Shown here: positions 1-10,159 of the stretch, piece by piece
How positions within the stretch are numbered: the first letter of the stretch is position 1
How the letters are laid out: each line of letters starts with the position of its first letter
Assembly: GCA_033977485.1 (NCBI GenBank)
Contig: CM066993.1
Coordinates: forward strand, 68,054,864 to 68,118,863
Direction: 5' to 3'
Length of the DNA stretch: 64,000 nucleotides
Source of the DNA: Hydrangea macrophylla
Taxonomy: Eukaryota > Streptophyta > Magnoliopsida > Cornales > Hydrangeaceae
Notes under the pieces: generated by a model
The model's input: the letters and a program-made list of their open reading frames with translations, nothing else
The model's database searches: none
What the model was told of the DNA's origin: nothing
Translations under genes and position numbers: made by a program

Positions 1-1
1 G

Positions 2-596
2 ACCCATGCTGCAGACTGGGACAAGTGGGTTACCAGAGTATCAGCCTCCAAGGCTACCATCTGGAGACAAACAGGCATTTATGACGCTATAATGCTCAGT
101 CGGGCTAGGATAAAGATAGACCGACCTCTTCTTCTCTCTGCCCTATTATTTTTGTCTTCATCCTACAATGGCTTTCTTTTCCACTGCGGACCGATGACTC
201 CCACCATCAAGGACATCAGTTACTTGCTCGGTCTTCGCCCTCACGGGCAAGAAATTATCACCTGGCTCGACGTCGAAACGGACAGCTTTGCTTACCCTCA
301 GCAAGAAATCATCAGGGATGGGGCCGTTTCGTACAGACTGATTATAGCCTACGGAGGCTTTCTGACTGCTTGTATTGGTGCTGATGAAACGGAGGTGTCC
401 GACGCCGAACATACCTCCTTCCTCATATACTGGCTCAACAAATACCTCTTCTGCTCGGCCAGCCAAGCCATTACCAAGAGTACACCACCTTGGCCTTGGC
501 TCTTGCATTGGGGAAGCCCTTAGCCATAGCTACACTTGTCTGGGCACACCTAGTCCGTGGTGTGACAGACTTCGTTCATTTGAGCTTTGGTGCTGG
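2..596 (+). pseudogene. Plant mobile domain (PMD) gene, first segment, interrupted by the LARD insertion
   Basis: The reading frame is open from the left window edge, so the start lies outside. The translation has the PMD (aminotransferase-like mobile domain) signature: a stretch of hydrophobic residues, then CGPMTPTIKDISYLLG, then a Gly-rich step. Around 455-480 the frame must shift to reach the expected continuation (LALALGKPLAIATLVWAHL, 485-545). One indel has therefore broken it. The segment ends at the GCTGG target duplication (592-596), where the LARD is inserted. PMD proteins include the silencing factors MAIN and MAIL1 and many retrotransposon passenger copies. The position here, antisense to pol of a Tat element, indicates a passenger copy. 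The original function inside the element is unknown. Confidence 0.75.
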
Positions 597-854
597 TGTA
601 GACACCCCAATTTTGACCTAACGTCGAATTTAGGAGAGTGTCACCTCCGTATCCGATGATGACAAGGACCGAAAAATTGAAGTATTCCAAGCTCTTCAGA
701 AAATCTCCAAAACGCGATAAAATTTCACAGAAAGAGAAAAATACCAGGTATTTAGGAGAATTCAGGTATAAGACATGATTTTTAGAAAGGATCTTCAAAA
801 ATAATTTGTTTCAAAAAGGGGGAAGACCTAAAAAAGGGAACCTCAGCTAAAAAC

Positions 855-1165
855 GGCACTCGCTGAGTGCCGCGCGGCAGTCAGAGAGTGCCGTTCCGGC
901 TTTCACCGAGTGCCGCCATAAATTTCTGACTGCCGTTCACTTTTAAAGTCTGTATTTTGCAGTGCAATACGTATGCATATGCGAATAAGAACAAAAAACT
1001 GATAAAGTAAGACTGACAAAAACGCGGCAATCCATTAATTGTCGCGGCATTTGATGAGTGCCGCTCGGCAGTCACGCAGTGCCGGAACGGCAGTCATGGA
1101 CTGCCGCGGCGGCTTTCACGGAATGCCGCGACAGTTTCTTGACTGCCGCCGTGGGCAGCAGTCTG
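855..1165. repeat. Cluster of short GC-rich inverted repeats in the LTR (CGGCAGTC / GAGTGCCG motifs)
   Basis: The motifs CGGCACTC, GAGTGCCG, CGGCAGTC and GACTGCCG recur many times in both orientations within about 300 bp just upstream of the TATA box. Neighbouring copies can pair into small hairpins, for example CGGCACTC next to GAGTGCCG at 856-873. The 3' LTR has the same cluster (10414-10745) with 20 extra bases. The location immediately upstream of the promoter suggests a regulatory or foldback role, but nothing here proves it. Confidence 0.7.
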
Positions 1166-1258
1166 TCTAAATTCAGAAAGTACACATTGTACCACCAAAT
1201 GAGATGTTTACACATGTCTTTTACTCCGAATTTACTGAAATGACCTAGGTATTTTTGT

Positions 1259-1267
1259 CTATATAAG
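1259..1267 (+). promoter_or_regulatory. TATA box of the 5' LTR promoter
   Basis: CTATATAAG lies 660 bp into the LTR, directly downstream of the GC-rich palindrome cluster and followed by an A- and G-rich leader. This is the usual arrangement of an LTR promoter. The transcription start would be expected roughly 25-35 bp downstream. The same motif is present in the 3' LTR. Confidence 0.6.
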
Positions 1268-3531
1268 AAGAGGTATCTCCATTGAGAAACACATGCAAAA
1301 GAGGAGGGAGGAAACACACAAAAAAAAAGATTACCATTACACCAACATTTTCCTTAGAGAAAAAAAAAGAGTTTGGAGAGCTTGAAGAAGAGTTTGGAAG
1401 ATCTTCAAAGGAGAGAAACTTTGAGGATAGTTTGGAGGTGACCCTCTAATCTTAGTTGTGTTTTCTTTCTTTTGAGCTTCTAATTTACAAGTCATTTAGT
1501 GTTTCTTGATTAAGTTTTAGAGTTTGTTAAGTAAACTTGGAAGTCCTTACTTCCTAGTTCTTTGATCCTTCTTCTATTTTTCTTGTTTATGTTCTTCTTT
1601 TGAGATTCTTGGAGATCTTCAATATCTCCCTTGAAAGCTCTTGAGTTTGATGTTTTGAATCTCATGTAAGCTTATACTTCACATGGGAGTCAAAGTTTGA
1701 TCATCACTTTTTTTATAAGTAAATAGATGGATCCAAGTCCATGCTTATGACTTGAGTCCTCTAGCTTGATGTTTCATGGAATCCCTTCTATATTCCTTGG
1801 AGACTCATGAGTATTAGTCATATCTTCATCTCCAATGACCATCAAGTGGTAGGAGAAAGTATTTTGGGTCTAAACTCATCTCTATGGTTTGGATTCATCA
1901 TCTTGAGATTTCATGAAGTCTATTCATACTTCATTTGAAATCTACAAATATAAAAGTCTTTAGCCTCCAATGACCATCAAATGGTAGGAGAAGTGGTTTG
2001 GTTTAAACCCAACTTCATGGTTTAATAGTTGGGATTAACAAATAAAAGTTGAACTTGACAAATGAAAACAGTGAGTTCACAAACTGTTTTTGATCAAAGA
2101 TTTTTAGTTCGAAATCTAACCGTTGAAATCAAGTGAAACCAACGGGAAAGTGTCAATAACACAATATTCTACCACTGTAATTTTTGTTTTAAGGTGGTTT
2201 TATGTTTAGAAGGGTTTGATCATGGGTTTTGTGAGTCAACTACAATCTGCCCAGAGTTTCAGAATAGTTTCAGAACAGCAAGTCCATTTTGAAATTCATA
2301 AATCAGAAGTCTAATGGAGTTTTTGGGGTCTCTAATAATTTTTTATGGGTACCTTAATGTGTTAGGAAGATCCCCTAAAAAGAATGAAGCATTTCGGATT
2401 ATTTTACTATTTTTAAAAAATCAAACAAAATCTCTGGACAGAGAGTTGTACATCTCTGAGTGATGTCTGGTGTTTGTTCTTTTCCCAGAGATCCGACCGT
2501 TGAAACCTTGATTTTCTTTTTGATTTGGAAACTAGACTCACAGGGGCATCTCGTGTCCAAAATTCACCAAGATCAAACCATGAGAGATGTGCTTTTTATT
2601 TCTTTTAAATTCTGGTCTGCTCTCTGCAATTTTCAGAGTTTTATGACACATTTGACTTACTTTATAAATAAGGGTCTAAATGACTTTTCTATGACCTAGG
2701 GTTTAAACCATGCTTTAAAAATGATTAGTTGAGCTTGAATCCAAAGTTTAAGAGTATTTCATAGTCTATCCTTGTCCATGTACATATTCATCCATATGGT
2801 TTGGCACTTGTAATTAGGATTTATTTGCTTTAGATTTAATTGCATTAGATAGATTTAAGCTAGAAATTTAGGATTGTTACTTCTAACATCATATTTTGCA
2901 TATCATGTGAACTAACCCTTTGTTTTGTAGCGCTATTAAGGTACGATTTCTCAATCCCTCTCTAGTTTATTAAATTCCTTGATTTTTATTTGATTTTTGA
3001 CCTTATGCGCAACACCTTAGAGTTAAGATTTGCCTTATGTGTATATATGGATTAGAGACTCTTTTCCTAGATTTTATTTAGTCGCATGCATTGCACGCTT
3101 AATATTCGCAGCCGGATCCCGGGTAAGCTCTCTCGTTCCTTATTACATATCATATCGCTTGTTACCTGAATTATGTGGCTTTTGAATGATATTTTGTCAA
3201 TTGAAATTTTACACCCTTTGGACATGCTTTTGTGACGTATATGTATATATATATTAGTTGAGGACATGCTTAGATTAATAAATTTGATTAAAAGGATGTT
3301 GAGTAGAGGCCTATCGCAAGATAGGATGAGAGAGGGTGTTTTAGTTCGACGGGCTCCTTCCTCTCTCATTCCATAATCCCCGGACCTAGTTAATCTCTGG
3401 TTTCTAAAAAGATCAGTTTGCTTTTAAAATGGTTTCTTAATTTTCCGTTTAAAAATTAAGTGGCGACTCATTTTATTTTAGAAATTGATTTTGAAAAGCT
3501 GTGGGTAAGTCAACCTGCGATATCCACAATC

Positions 3532-3549
3532 TGGCGACTCTGCTGGGGA
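3532..3549 (+). promoter_or_regulatory. Primer binding site (TGGCGACTCTGCTGGGGA)
   Basis: This 18-mer begins three bases after the LTR end and starts with TGG, the complement of a tRNA CCA tail. The same site, with one change, occurs after the left LTR of the Ogre-like element at 45309-45326. Ogre-type elements are reported to use a tRNA-Arg-type primer. I have not verified the tRNA match. Confidence 0.75.
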
Positions 3550-6360
3550 TCGAACCCAGAATCTCTGGTTTCGCAGACCAGAATTTTGATTTTGGGTTCA
3601 CTTGAGGATTAGACTTGAAAAATATCCTTTTAATCGAATTAATTAATCTTTGTGTGCCTGTTGCATTTCACTTGCATGTCCAACCAGTCGATTGCACGGA
3701 ACTATGACCTTGGAGGCTCGGGGCAACCCGGTCGGTCAAGTTATCATGGGACTGTGTGATCACCCTTGATCTCGTACCATGATTTGGTATATTAAGCATC
3801 CTATCGGGTGTGTGTCAAGGGTCCCTTATTTGACCAAAACCCAGCCTTTGCATAGTAGTTTCTATAGAAAATTTCAATCTTAGGAAATCAATTCTTGATT
3901 AGGGTTATGTGTTAGGAAGTTTTGTATGCCCAGAAGGGATTACTTGAGATGATGACGATACTCGCTTGATGAAAGATGAATAATCTTTTAATCACCTTTT
4001 AGCAATTTCTCCTCGTGTTACATGACATTTGGAGGACATGTCGAACCTTAATTATAAGATTATACTTCTTATATCATGTTTAGTTAAGCATCATTGACCT
4101 TGTATGCATCCGAATTCATGAAAAGTGCGATGATTATCTAATCGTGTGATGCTCCTACCCAAGAATCCAAAGTTCATGGTTTATGAAAATTTTTGATTAA
4201 TCATCATCTTTTATCCAAAAGAAGAAGAAATTGTTCTGAATTTTTTTTTTTTTTTTTACCCTTTCAAAGAAAAAAAAAATGTTTAAGGTTCATTTTTCAA
4301 GTAAAACCCAAATCATTTTTCTTATTGAGAAATATTTTCATATCCTCTTTTTTAATAAAAGGTTCAAAATCCTTGAGAATTGTTTTTGAAAGATCTCCCC
4401 AATTAAAGAAATGCTTTTCAAATGAATTTTAAAGCAAAGTTTCAACCCAATCATCTTTTGTTCAGAAATGTTGCCTTCAAAGGAAAACTCCTTAAGAATT
4501 TGAAAGAGCCCATCATCTAGGGGAAATACTTGTCAAATGGATTTCAAAAATTCTAAAATTTTCAAACCTTGAAGGGGTAATGAGGATCACGATGAAAGGA
4601 GAAGTTAAGCGCACTTGACATGGATGAGGATTTTATGTGCTTATATGTTATATGTGCTAGGACTAGAATTTTCCTTTCTTTTGCATGTAGAATAGGCACA
4701 CACACACTTGCTTTTCATCCGTGTGTCATGTGTGCGGTGCATGCATTTAGCCACATCAAATCATCAAAGCATGTACATTTTGGCACTCTCATCATATCAG
4801 TCAATATCATTACATGCATGTAAAATACAAATTCATAAAGTAATCCAATAATTCCTCAAAATTCCTTGCCTCCTGAAAATCAATTCTGCATGTGAACCTT
4901 TTACCTCTCTATGTGTTGGATTTGTAGAAAGAGTGGAACAACTAGATCCCCTGGTGAGGACACCTCTAACGTTCTTGGGTTCATCTCTCTTGATTTAAAG
5001 AAGAAAATGTTTTTGCACACATGCTATCGGGGAATGATGAACCCGGAGGTTCAAATGATAACAGTAAAGTGATAGCGTTTGGAACTGCTGCTGCTAAAGC
5101 AAATGTGGATGCTCTTGGAAATCTAGTCAATTGAAAATCATCTGTGACACTCCAGTTGAAACCAAGTCGAGTCCAGTCCAGTAATCGAGTCATGTCAAGT
5201 AGGAGTCAAGTGTCAAGTCCAGTCGAGTCTTTAAGTCAGTCGGTTGTCGAGTTTATCGAGTCAAGTGATGTAACCCTTTTTCCCTGCTAGTTGAATAAAA
5301 TGTCTCATTCTGTTTGATTCAGTGTTCCAAGTCGTGAATGTATGGATCATTAATCTAAAAAAAAAAAAATGAAAATCAAATCACTTTTTCCAAATGATCG
5401 TGAGAAATACTTTGTTAATAAATCTCTGCATTGAAAAGGATCCCCAAGTGATCAAAGCAAATTTTGTGCCAAAACCATGGAGGAGTAGAGAATTGATTAG
5501 CTTTACTTTAAGAATTTAAAGATGCTCTTGCTCAATCTTGAAAAAATGAACTTGGAACTTGGAACTTGAAGCTTGCTCACCATCCCCTTCTCTCAAATAC
5601 CAAGCCTAAAAGATGAGCCCAACCAGTCTAAAGCCATAAACTGGGTCCTTGATGGTAGCCAGACATTTTAATGAACTTCTTATTCCAAAAAAAAGAAAAG
5701 AAAAAGAAAAAGAGCTCGCTAGGATGAAAACCCGGAAGGGCGCCTAGGCAAAATTTAGAGCACAAAAAAAAGAAAAAAAAAAGGAAAAAAAGAAGAAAGA
5801 GCTCGCTAGGATGAAAACCCGGAAGGGCGCCTAGGCAAAATTTAGAGCAAAAATAAGATACGTGTTGATCTCAAAAATCTTAATCCTAGCCAGTCAAAAT
5901 CATGGAAAGAATAAGAGATAGTAAGGTAGAGAAAAGAAAGGAAAGAGAAAAGAAAAGGCAGAGAATTGATGAGATTGAGAATTCTTGAGCACCTCAAAGT
6001 AGATCATTGGCACATGAACTATCTCAAGGCTTTGTGTTGTTCTTAACAAAGAAAAGAGATTAGAAATGAAAAAAAGGGACTTAGCAGCTTCAAAATTTTC
6101 GCGAGAGGCTCAAATCCTAAGTGAGCCTAAAACAATGCAAAGATATCTTTGAAAAATAAAGATTTGAAGAACTGATATTATGATAGAGTATGAATAAAAC
6201 ATGATGAGAGTTGTAAAGATTAACTGGCTAGTGAAAAGGTTAAAGAATTAACCGTCAAGTAAAAGAAAAGGAATAAAAAAAATAATAAAGGAAGAAATAG
6301 TTCATCATGCTATACAAGGGCTACCACAAGTGACATACACTCCCTAGATCCAAATGGCAA
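3550..6360 (+). other. Non-coding LARD interior, left part
   Basis: No retroelement protein domain is visible in either strand. Frames are short and broken. The stretch has scattered poly-A/T runs and a mildly repetitive phrase built on GTCGAGTC near 5160-5270. At 5700-5850 a block of about 60 bp beginning GAGCTCGCTAGGATG is repeated about 86 bp apart, each copy preceded by an A- and AG-rich run. Confidence 0.6.
5713..5848. repeat. Two-copy direct repeat (GAGCTCGCTAGGATG block)
   Basis: The block starting GAGCTCGCTAGGATG and running through GGGCGCCTAGGCAAAATTT occurs at 5713 and again at 5799, with a spacing of 86 bp. The copies are essentially identical and are separated by purine-rich AAAAAAAGAAAAA-type sequence. 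Confidence 0.85.
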
Positions 6361-6419
6361 TATGGCTCGAAAAGCCCACCAATTATTGAAGCCTTATTCT
6401 TTCAAGACCTCCAGAGTTG

Positions 6420-6600
6420 ATGAACTACGCTTTGACCTGATTCCTGAACGGATACGTAGGCAACCTGCTCGGTTCGGTCATCACCCCATCATCTCATGCT
6501 ATCCTTCTTTCAGGCCTTGGCCGAACTACTTTGGACCTAATTCCCGCTCGGGGATAAGTAGGCGAACCTCCCAAGGTTCTCGGTCCATAAACATCCCTAA
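6420..6600 (+). other. Conserved non-coding block typical of Tat/Ogre-related elements
   Basis: The phrase GAACTACGCTTTGACCTGAT followed by CCTGAACGGATACGTAGGCA occurs here. A diverged second copy follows (ACTTTGGACCTAATTCCCGC, then GGGATAAGTAGGCG). A third copy sits near the right LTR at 9947-9985, and a similar phrase is inside both LTRs of the Ogre-like element (44790-44840 and 52217-52267). From memory this block is common in Ogre/LARD elements of many plants. Its role is unknown. Confidence 0.65.
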
Positions 6601-7339
6601 ACTATAAGCATCACCCTTTTGCGCCTTTGGTTTCCTTCCTTCAAATTAGGGGCAAACTCACGTTTGCTTGGAGCCACATGTACATCGCCAAACCAATGGA
6701 AAACTTTGTTTGCTGAACACCTCATTTAATCCCAAAAGCAATGCCTCCGAGTCTTATTCAAACTAGGGGCAAACTTCGTTTGCCAAAATCCCTCTATGCC
6801 AGAAGCAAGTTCTCAAGTAATCAAGTTTGTTTTGAAAGGATTGAAATAGAGTGCCTTTCATTCTATAAGCTAAAGCACTAATTTGAAGCATACTCTAGAT
6901 AGGCAAAGAATTCGCTAAATCAAAAGGAGAAGTTTTCAAAGTTTAGATTTATCAACAAAGCACTACCATTTGTAAAATGATGAATAAATTAAAGGTGAGA
7001 TGATACAGTTACTCACGATGAAAGCACATTGATTCATAATGAATGAAGAGTTTGAGTCAGTCATTTTTGAGTAACTAGCTTTGTCATGTCTGTCCTCCTT
7101 TGATGAGTCAATAAATGGTCTCAAATGTGTGGGTTTAAGATGACGAATAAAGATTTGAAAGGTCTTCATAAGCATCCCAAGAGCAGTACGAATAGAGGTT
7201 TCGAACACTATCACAGCATAAAGTGGCAATATAAGAAGAGTCCAAGACTAGGGGCAAAGGTGACTTCCCTCTTTTGACAGAATCGATGTGTTTCTTCCAA
7301 AGGTCCGCAAATGCATAAAATTATTCTTTCTATCAGCTC

Positions 7340-8490
7340 CGTTCAAATTCTCTGAGTCTGAAAACTCCTCAAATTTTGAAAAATCAACTCTTTCAGTCTG
7401 TGGACTCCCGAACTTTTGTGAAATCAATTCTTTAAGTTCGAGGTGGCTCCAAATATTGAAATTTGGTTCTTTGAGCGCAAAGCATTAGTCCTCAAAGGTA
7501 GCTTCTCTTCATAAGCTTTAGTCCTCCATGGCAGCTTCTTTTCATCTGCATTAGTCCTCAATGGCAATCCTCGTTAGTCCTCAATGGCAACCTCTGTTAG
7601 CCCTCAATGGCAATCTCTGTTAGTCCTCAATGACAATCCCAGCTAATCCTCGCGAGCATCTGTGTTAGTCATCAACGGCAACCTCGCATTCGCGTTAATC
7701 CTCAATAATTTTTCGAGTCTCATTCAAACTACCGACTTTGAAAATTGAAATTCTTTTGAGTCGAATTGACTCCAATGTTGTAAATTAAAATTTTTTGTTT
7801 AGCTGAGTTGACTCCGATTTGGAAAACTGAATTTCTCTTTGAAGATTTGAAATCGTTCGAGTCAATTCGACTCCCAATTTTGGAAATTTGAAAATTCTTT
7901 GAGTCTGTTTCGACTGCTGTTTTTAGAAGTTTTGTAGAATCTTTGAGTCCGATTCACTCCCGTTTTGTGAAATAGAAATTCTAGGAGTCTGATTCGACTC
8001 CTGTTTTGGAAATTTGAAAAGAAACTCTTTTGAGTCCGATCTACTTACGAGTTTTGAAATATTGGATTGATTTGAGTCAAATTGACTCTGGACTTGGTAA
8101 AATTGAATTTGTTTGAGTCTGACTGACTCCTGATTTCAGAAAATGAATAAAGTCGAGTCTAGGCAACTCCTAATTTAGCCTTTGAATTTGAACTCGAATT
8201 GAGTTGAATTGACTCCGGACTTGGTGAAATTGAGTTTATTTGAGTCTGACTAACTCTTGATCGAAATTTGAAAAATTAAGCTCGATTGACTACCAATTTT
8301 GGAAAATTGAATTAATTTGAGTGGATTTGAGTCCATTGGACCCCCGGCTTTAGATATTTGAAATAATTTAAGTTCATCAGACTCCCAATTTTGAAAAAAA
8401 AAATTTGAAAAGAATTTGAGTCTATTCGACTCCAAGTTTTGAAAAGTTAAAATGAATTTGAGCCTGCAGGCTCCCAAACTATGACCCCCG
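7340..8490. repeat. Diverged tandem array built on GAGTCTGATTCGACTCC
   Basis: A recurring pattern GAGTC-NN-ATTCGACTCC followed by TTTTGGAAATTTGAAA repeats at roughly 50-65 bp through this kilobase, with much divergence. GAGTC...GACTC pairs form small inverted repeats in most units. The array overlaps the TTAGTCCTC array at its left and grades into the 61-bp array at its right. Confidence 0.7.
7484..7710. repeat. Short tandem repeat (TTAGTCCTCAATGGCAACCTC unit, about 21-25 bp)
   Basis: About eight or nine imperfect units of GTTAGTCCTCAATGGCAAC lie head to tail with slight length variation. Point changes separate the units. There is no coding sense in either strand. Confidence 0.8.
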
Positions 8491-9715
8491 TCTTGAGAAT
8501 ATAACGAATTTATATTCTCGATCCTCGTAACAGATTTGCGGCGATCCTTTGTTTGAGAATATGACGGATTTACATTCTCGGTTCTTGCAACGGATTTGCT
8601 CTAACCCCCGTCTTCAGAATATAACGAATTTATATTCTCGATCCTCGTAACAGATTTGCGGCATTCCTTTGTTTGAGCATATAACGGATTTATATTCCCG
8701 GTTCTCGCAACGGATTTGCGTTAACCTTTGTCTTTTGAATATAACGGACTTATATTCCCGGTTTTCGCAACGGATTTGCGTCAACCCTCGTTTTTGAGCA
8801 TATACCGGATTTATATTCCCGGTTCTCGCAACGGATTTGCGTTAACCCTTGTCTTTTGAATATAACGGATTTATATCCCCGGTTTTCGCAACGGACTTGC
8901 GTCGACCTTCGTTTTTGAGAATATAACGGACTTATATTCCCGGTTTTCGCAACGGACTTGCATTGGCCTTCGTTTTTTGAGAATATAACGGACTTATATT
9001 CCCGGTTTTCGCAACAGACTTGCATTGACCTTCGTTTTTTTGAGAATATAACGGACTTATATTCCCGGTTTTCGCAACGGACTTGCATTGACCTTCGTTT
9101 TTTGAGAATATAACGGATTTGTATTCCCGGTTTTCGCAACAGATTTGCGTCAACCCTCGTTTTTGAGAATATAACGGATTTATATCCCCGGTTTTCGCAC
9201 GGATTTGCGTCAACCCTCGTTTTTGAGCATATAACGGATTTATATTCCCGGTTCTCGCAACGGATTTGCGTTAACCCTTGTCTTTTGAATATAACGGACT
9301 TATATTCCCGGTTTTCACAACGGATTTGCGTCAACCCTCGTTTTTGAGCATATACCGGATTTATATTCCCGGTTCTCGCAACGGATTTGCGTTAACCCTT
9401 GTCTTTTGAATATAACGGATTTATATCCCCGGTTTTCGCAACGGACTTGCGTCGACCTTCGTTTTTGAGAATATAACGGACTTATATTCCCGGTTTTCGC
9501 AACGGACTTGCATTGGCCTTCATTTTTTGAGAATATAACGGACTTATATTCCCGGTTTTCACAACGGACTTGCATTGACCTTCGTTTTTTTGAGAATATA
9601 ACGGACTTATATTCCCGATTTTCGCAACGGACTTGCATTGACCTTCGTTTTTTGAGAATATAACGGACTTATATTCTCGGTTTTCGCAACGGACTTGCGT
9701 TGACCTTCGTGATCA
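8485..9715. repeat. 61-bp tandem array (about 20 copies) with a 550-bp higher-order duplication
   Basis: The unit is roughly GAATATAACGGACTTATATT, then CCCGGTTTTCGCAACGGACT, then TGCGTCGACCTTCGTTTTTGA. About 20 head-to-tail copies are present. Variants at fixed positions (GGACT or GGATT, GCGT or GCAT, GAGAATATAA or GAGCATATAC) mark subfamilies. The rare variant GCATATACCGGAT appears at 8798-8810 and again at 9348-9360, and its neighbours match over some 250 bp. That shows a 550-bp, nine-unit block duplicated as one piece. The long minus-strand reading frames through the array are a by-product of the period and should not be called genes. Confidence 0.92.
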
Positions 9716-9946
9716 AATCAAAAGCACTCTCATGACTCCTATGACAGATTCTCGCATAGATAATCTTCCCTGACTAACACGCCACGAAATGTGCATCATA
9801 CATAGGGAAAATGTGATAAGCATGACATTTACATAACCAGGTTAATTCAGAAAGCACGAGATTGCTTGAGCACGTGCATCACGATAAGATAGGTGCATTC
9901 ATCCGTATGACTATTTGCGCTTGTGTGTGTTTGACCCTTGACCCGA

Positions 9947-9990
9947 ACTACGTCTTGGTCTGATTCCTGAACGGATACGTAGGCAGCTCA
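9947..9990 (+). other. Second copy of the conserved GGATACGTAGGCA block
   Basis: GAACTACGTCTTGGTCTGAT followed by TCCTGAACGGATACGTAGGC lies 170-210 bp before the 3' LTR. It is a closer match to the 6420 copy than that copy is to its own neighbour at 6525. No reading frame is associated with it. Confidence 0.6.
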
Positions 9991-10144
9991 TCATCGAGCA
10001 CGACCAGCGTGAACCATTGCCCCGCGCATGTTCTCTTTTTGCAACGCATTTTGTTTTTACCTAAATTCGACGGTCTGGTCAAAGGCTTGTCTTCACACAG
10101 GCTTCGACATTCACTTGTGGTACGCGTTGCTCCACAAGCTCTGC

Positions 10145-10159
10145 CGAAGAGGGGCAAAC
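10145..10159 (+). promoter_or_regulatory. Polypurine tract of the LARD-like element
   Basis: GAAGAGGGGCAAAC directly abuts the TG of the 3' LTR. A purine-rich run in this position primes second-strand synthesis in LTR retrotransposons, so its preservation supports recent mobility. Confidence 0.7.

Larger units (their letters stand above)
597..3528 (+). repeat. 5' LTR of the LARD-like element
   Basis: The 2932-bp direct repeat matches 10160-13113 along its whole length. It starts with TGTAGACACCCC and ends with GCGATATCCACA. It contains a GC-rich palindromic cluster (855-1165), a TATA box (1259-1267) and, after about 1440, long AT-rich sequence with no credible reading frame. Short internal duplications are visible, such as the phrase TCCAATGACCATCAA at about 1830 and 1968. 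Confidence 0.92.

Noticed and set aside
8750..9638. Long minus-strand reading frames with ENREYKSVIF repeats
   Set aside because: They follow directly from the 61-bp tandem array, change frame where units vary in length, and resemble no known protein.
8485..9715. CRISPR-like array
   Set aside because: The repeats are contiguous with no unique spacers, and the sequence is plant nuclear DNA. It is a tandem satellite.
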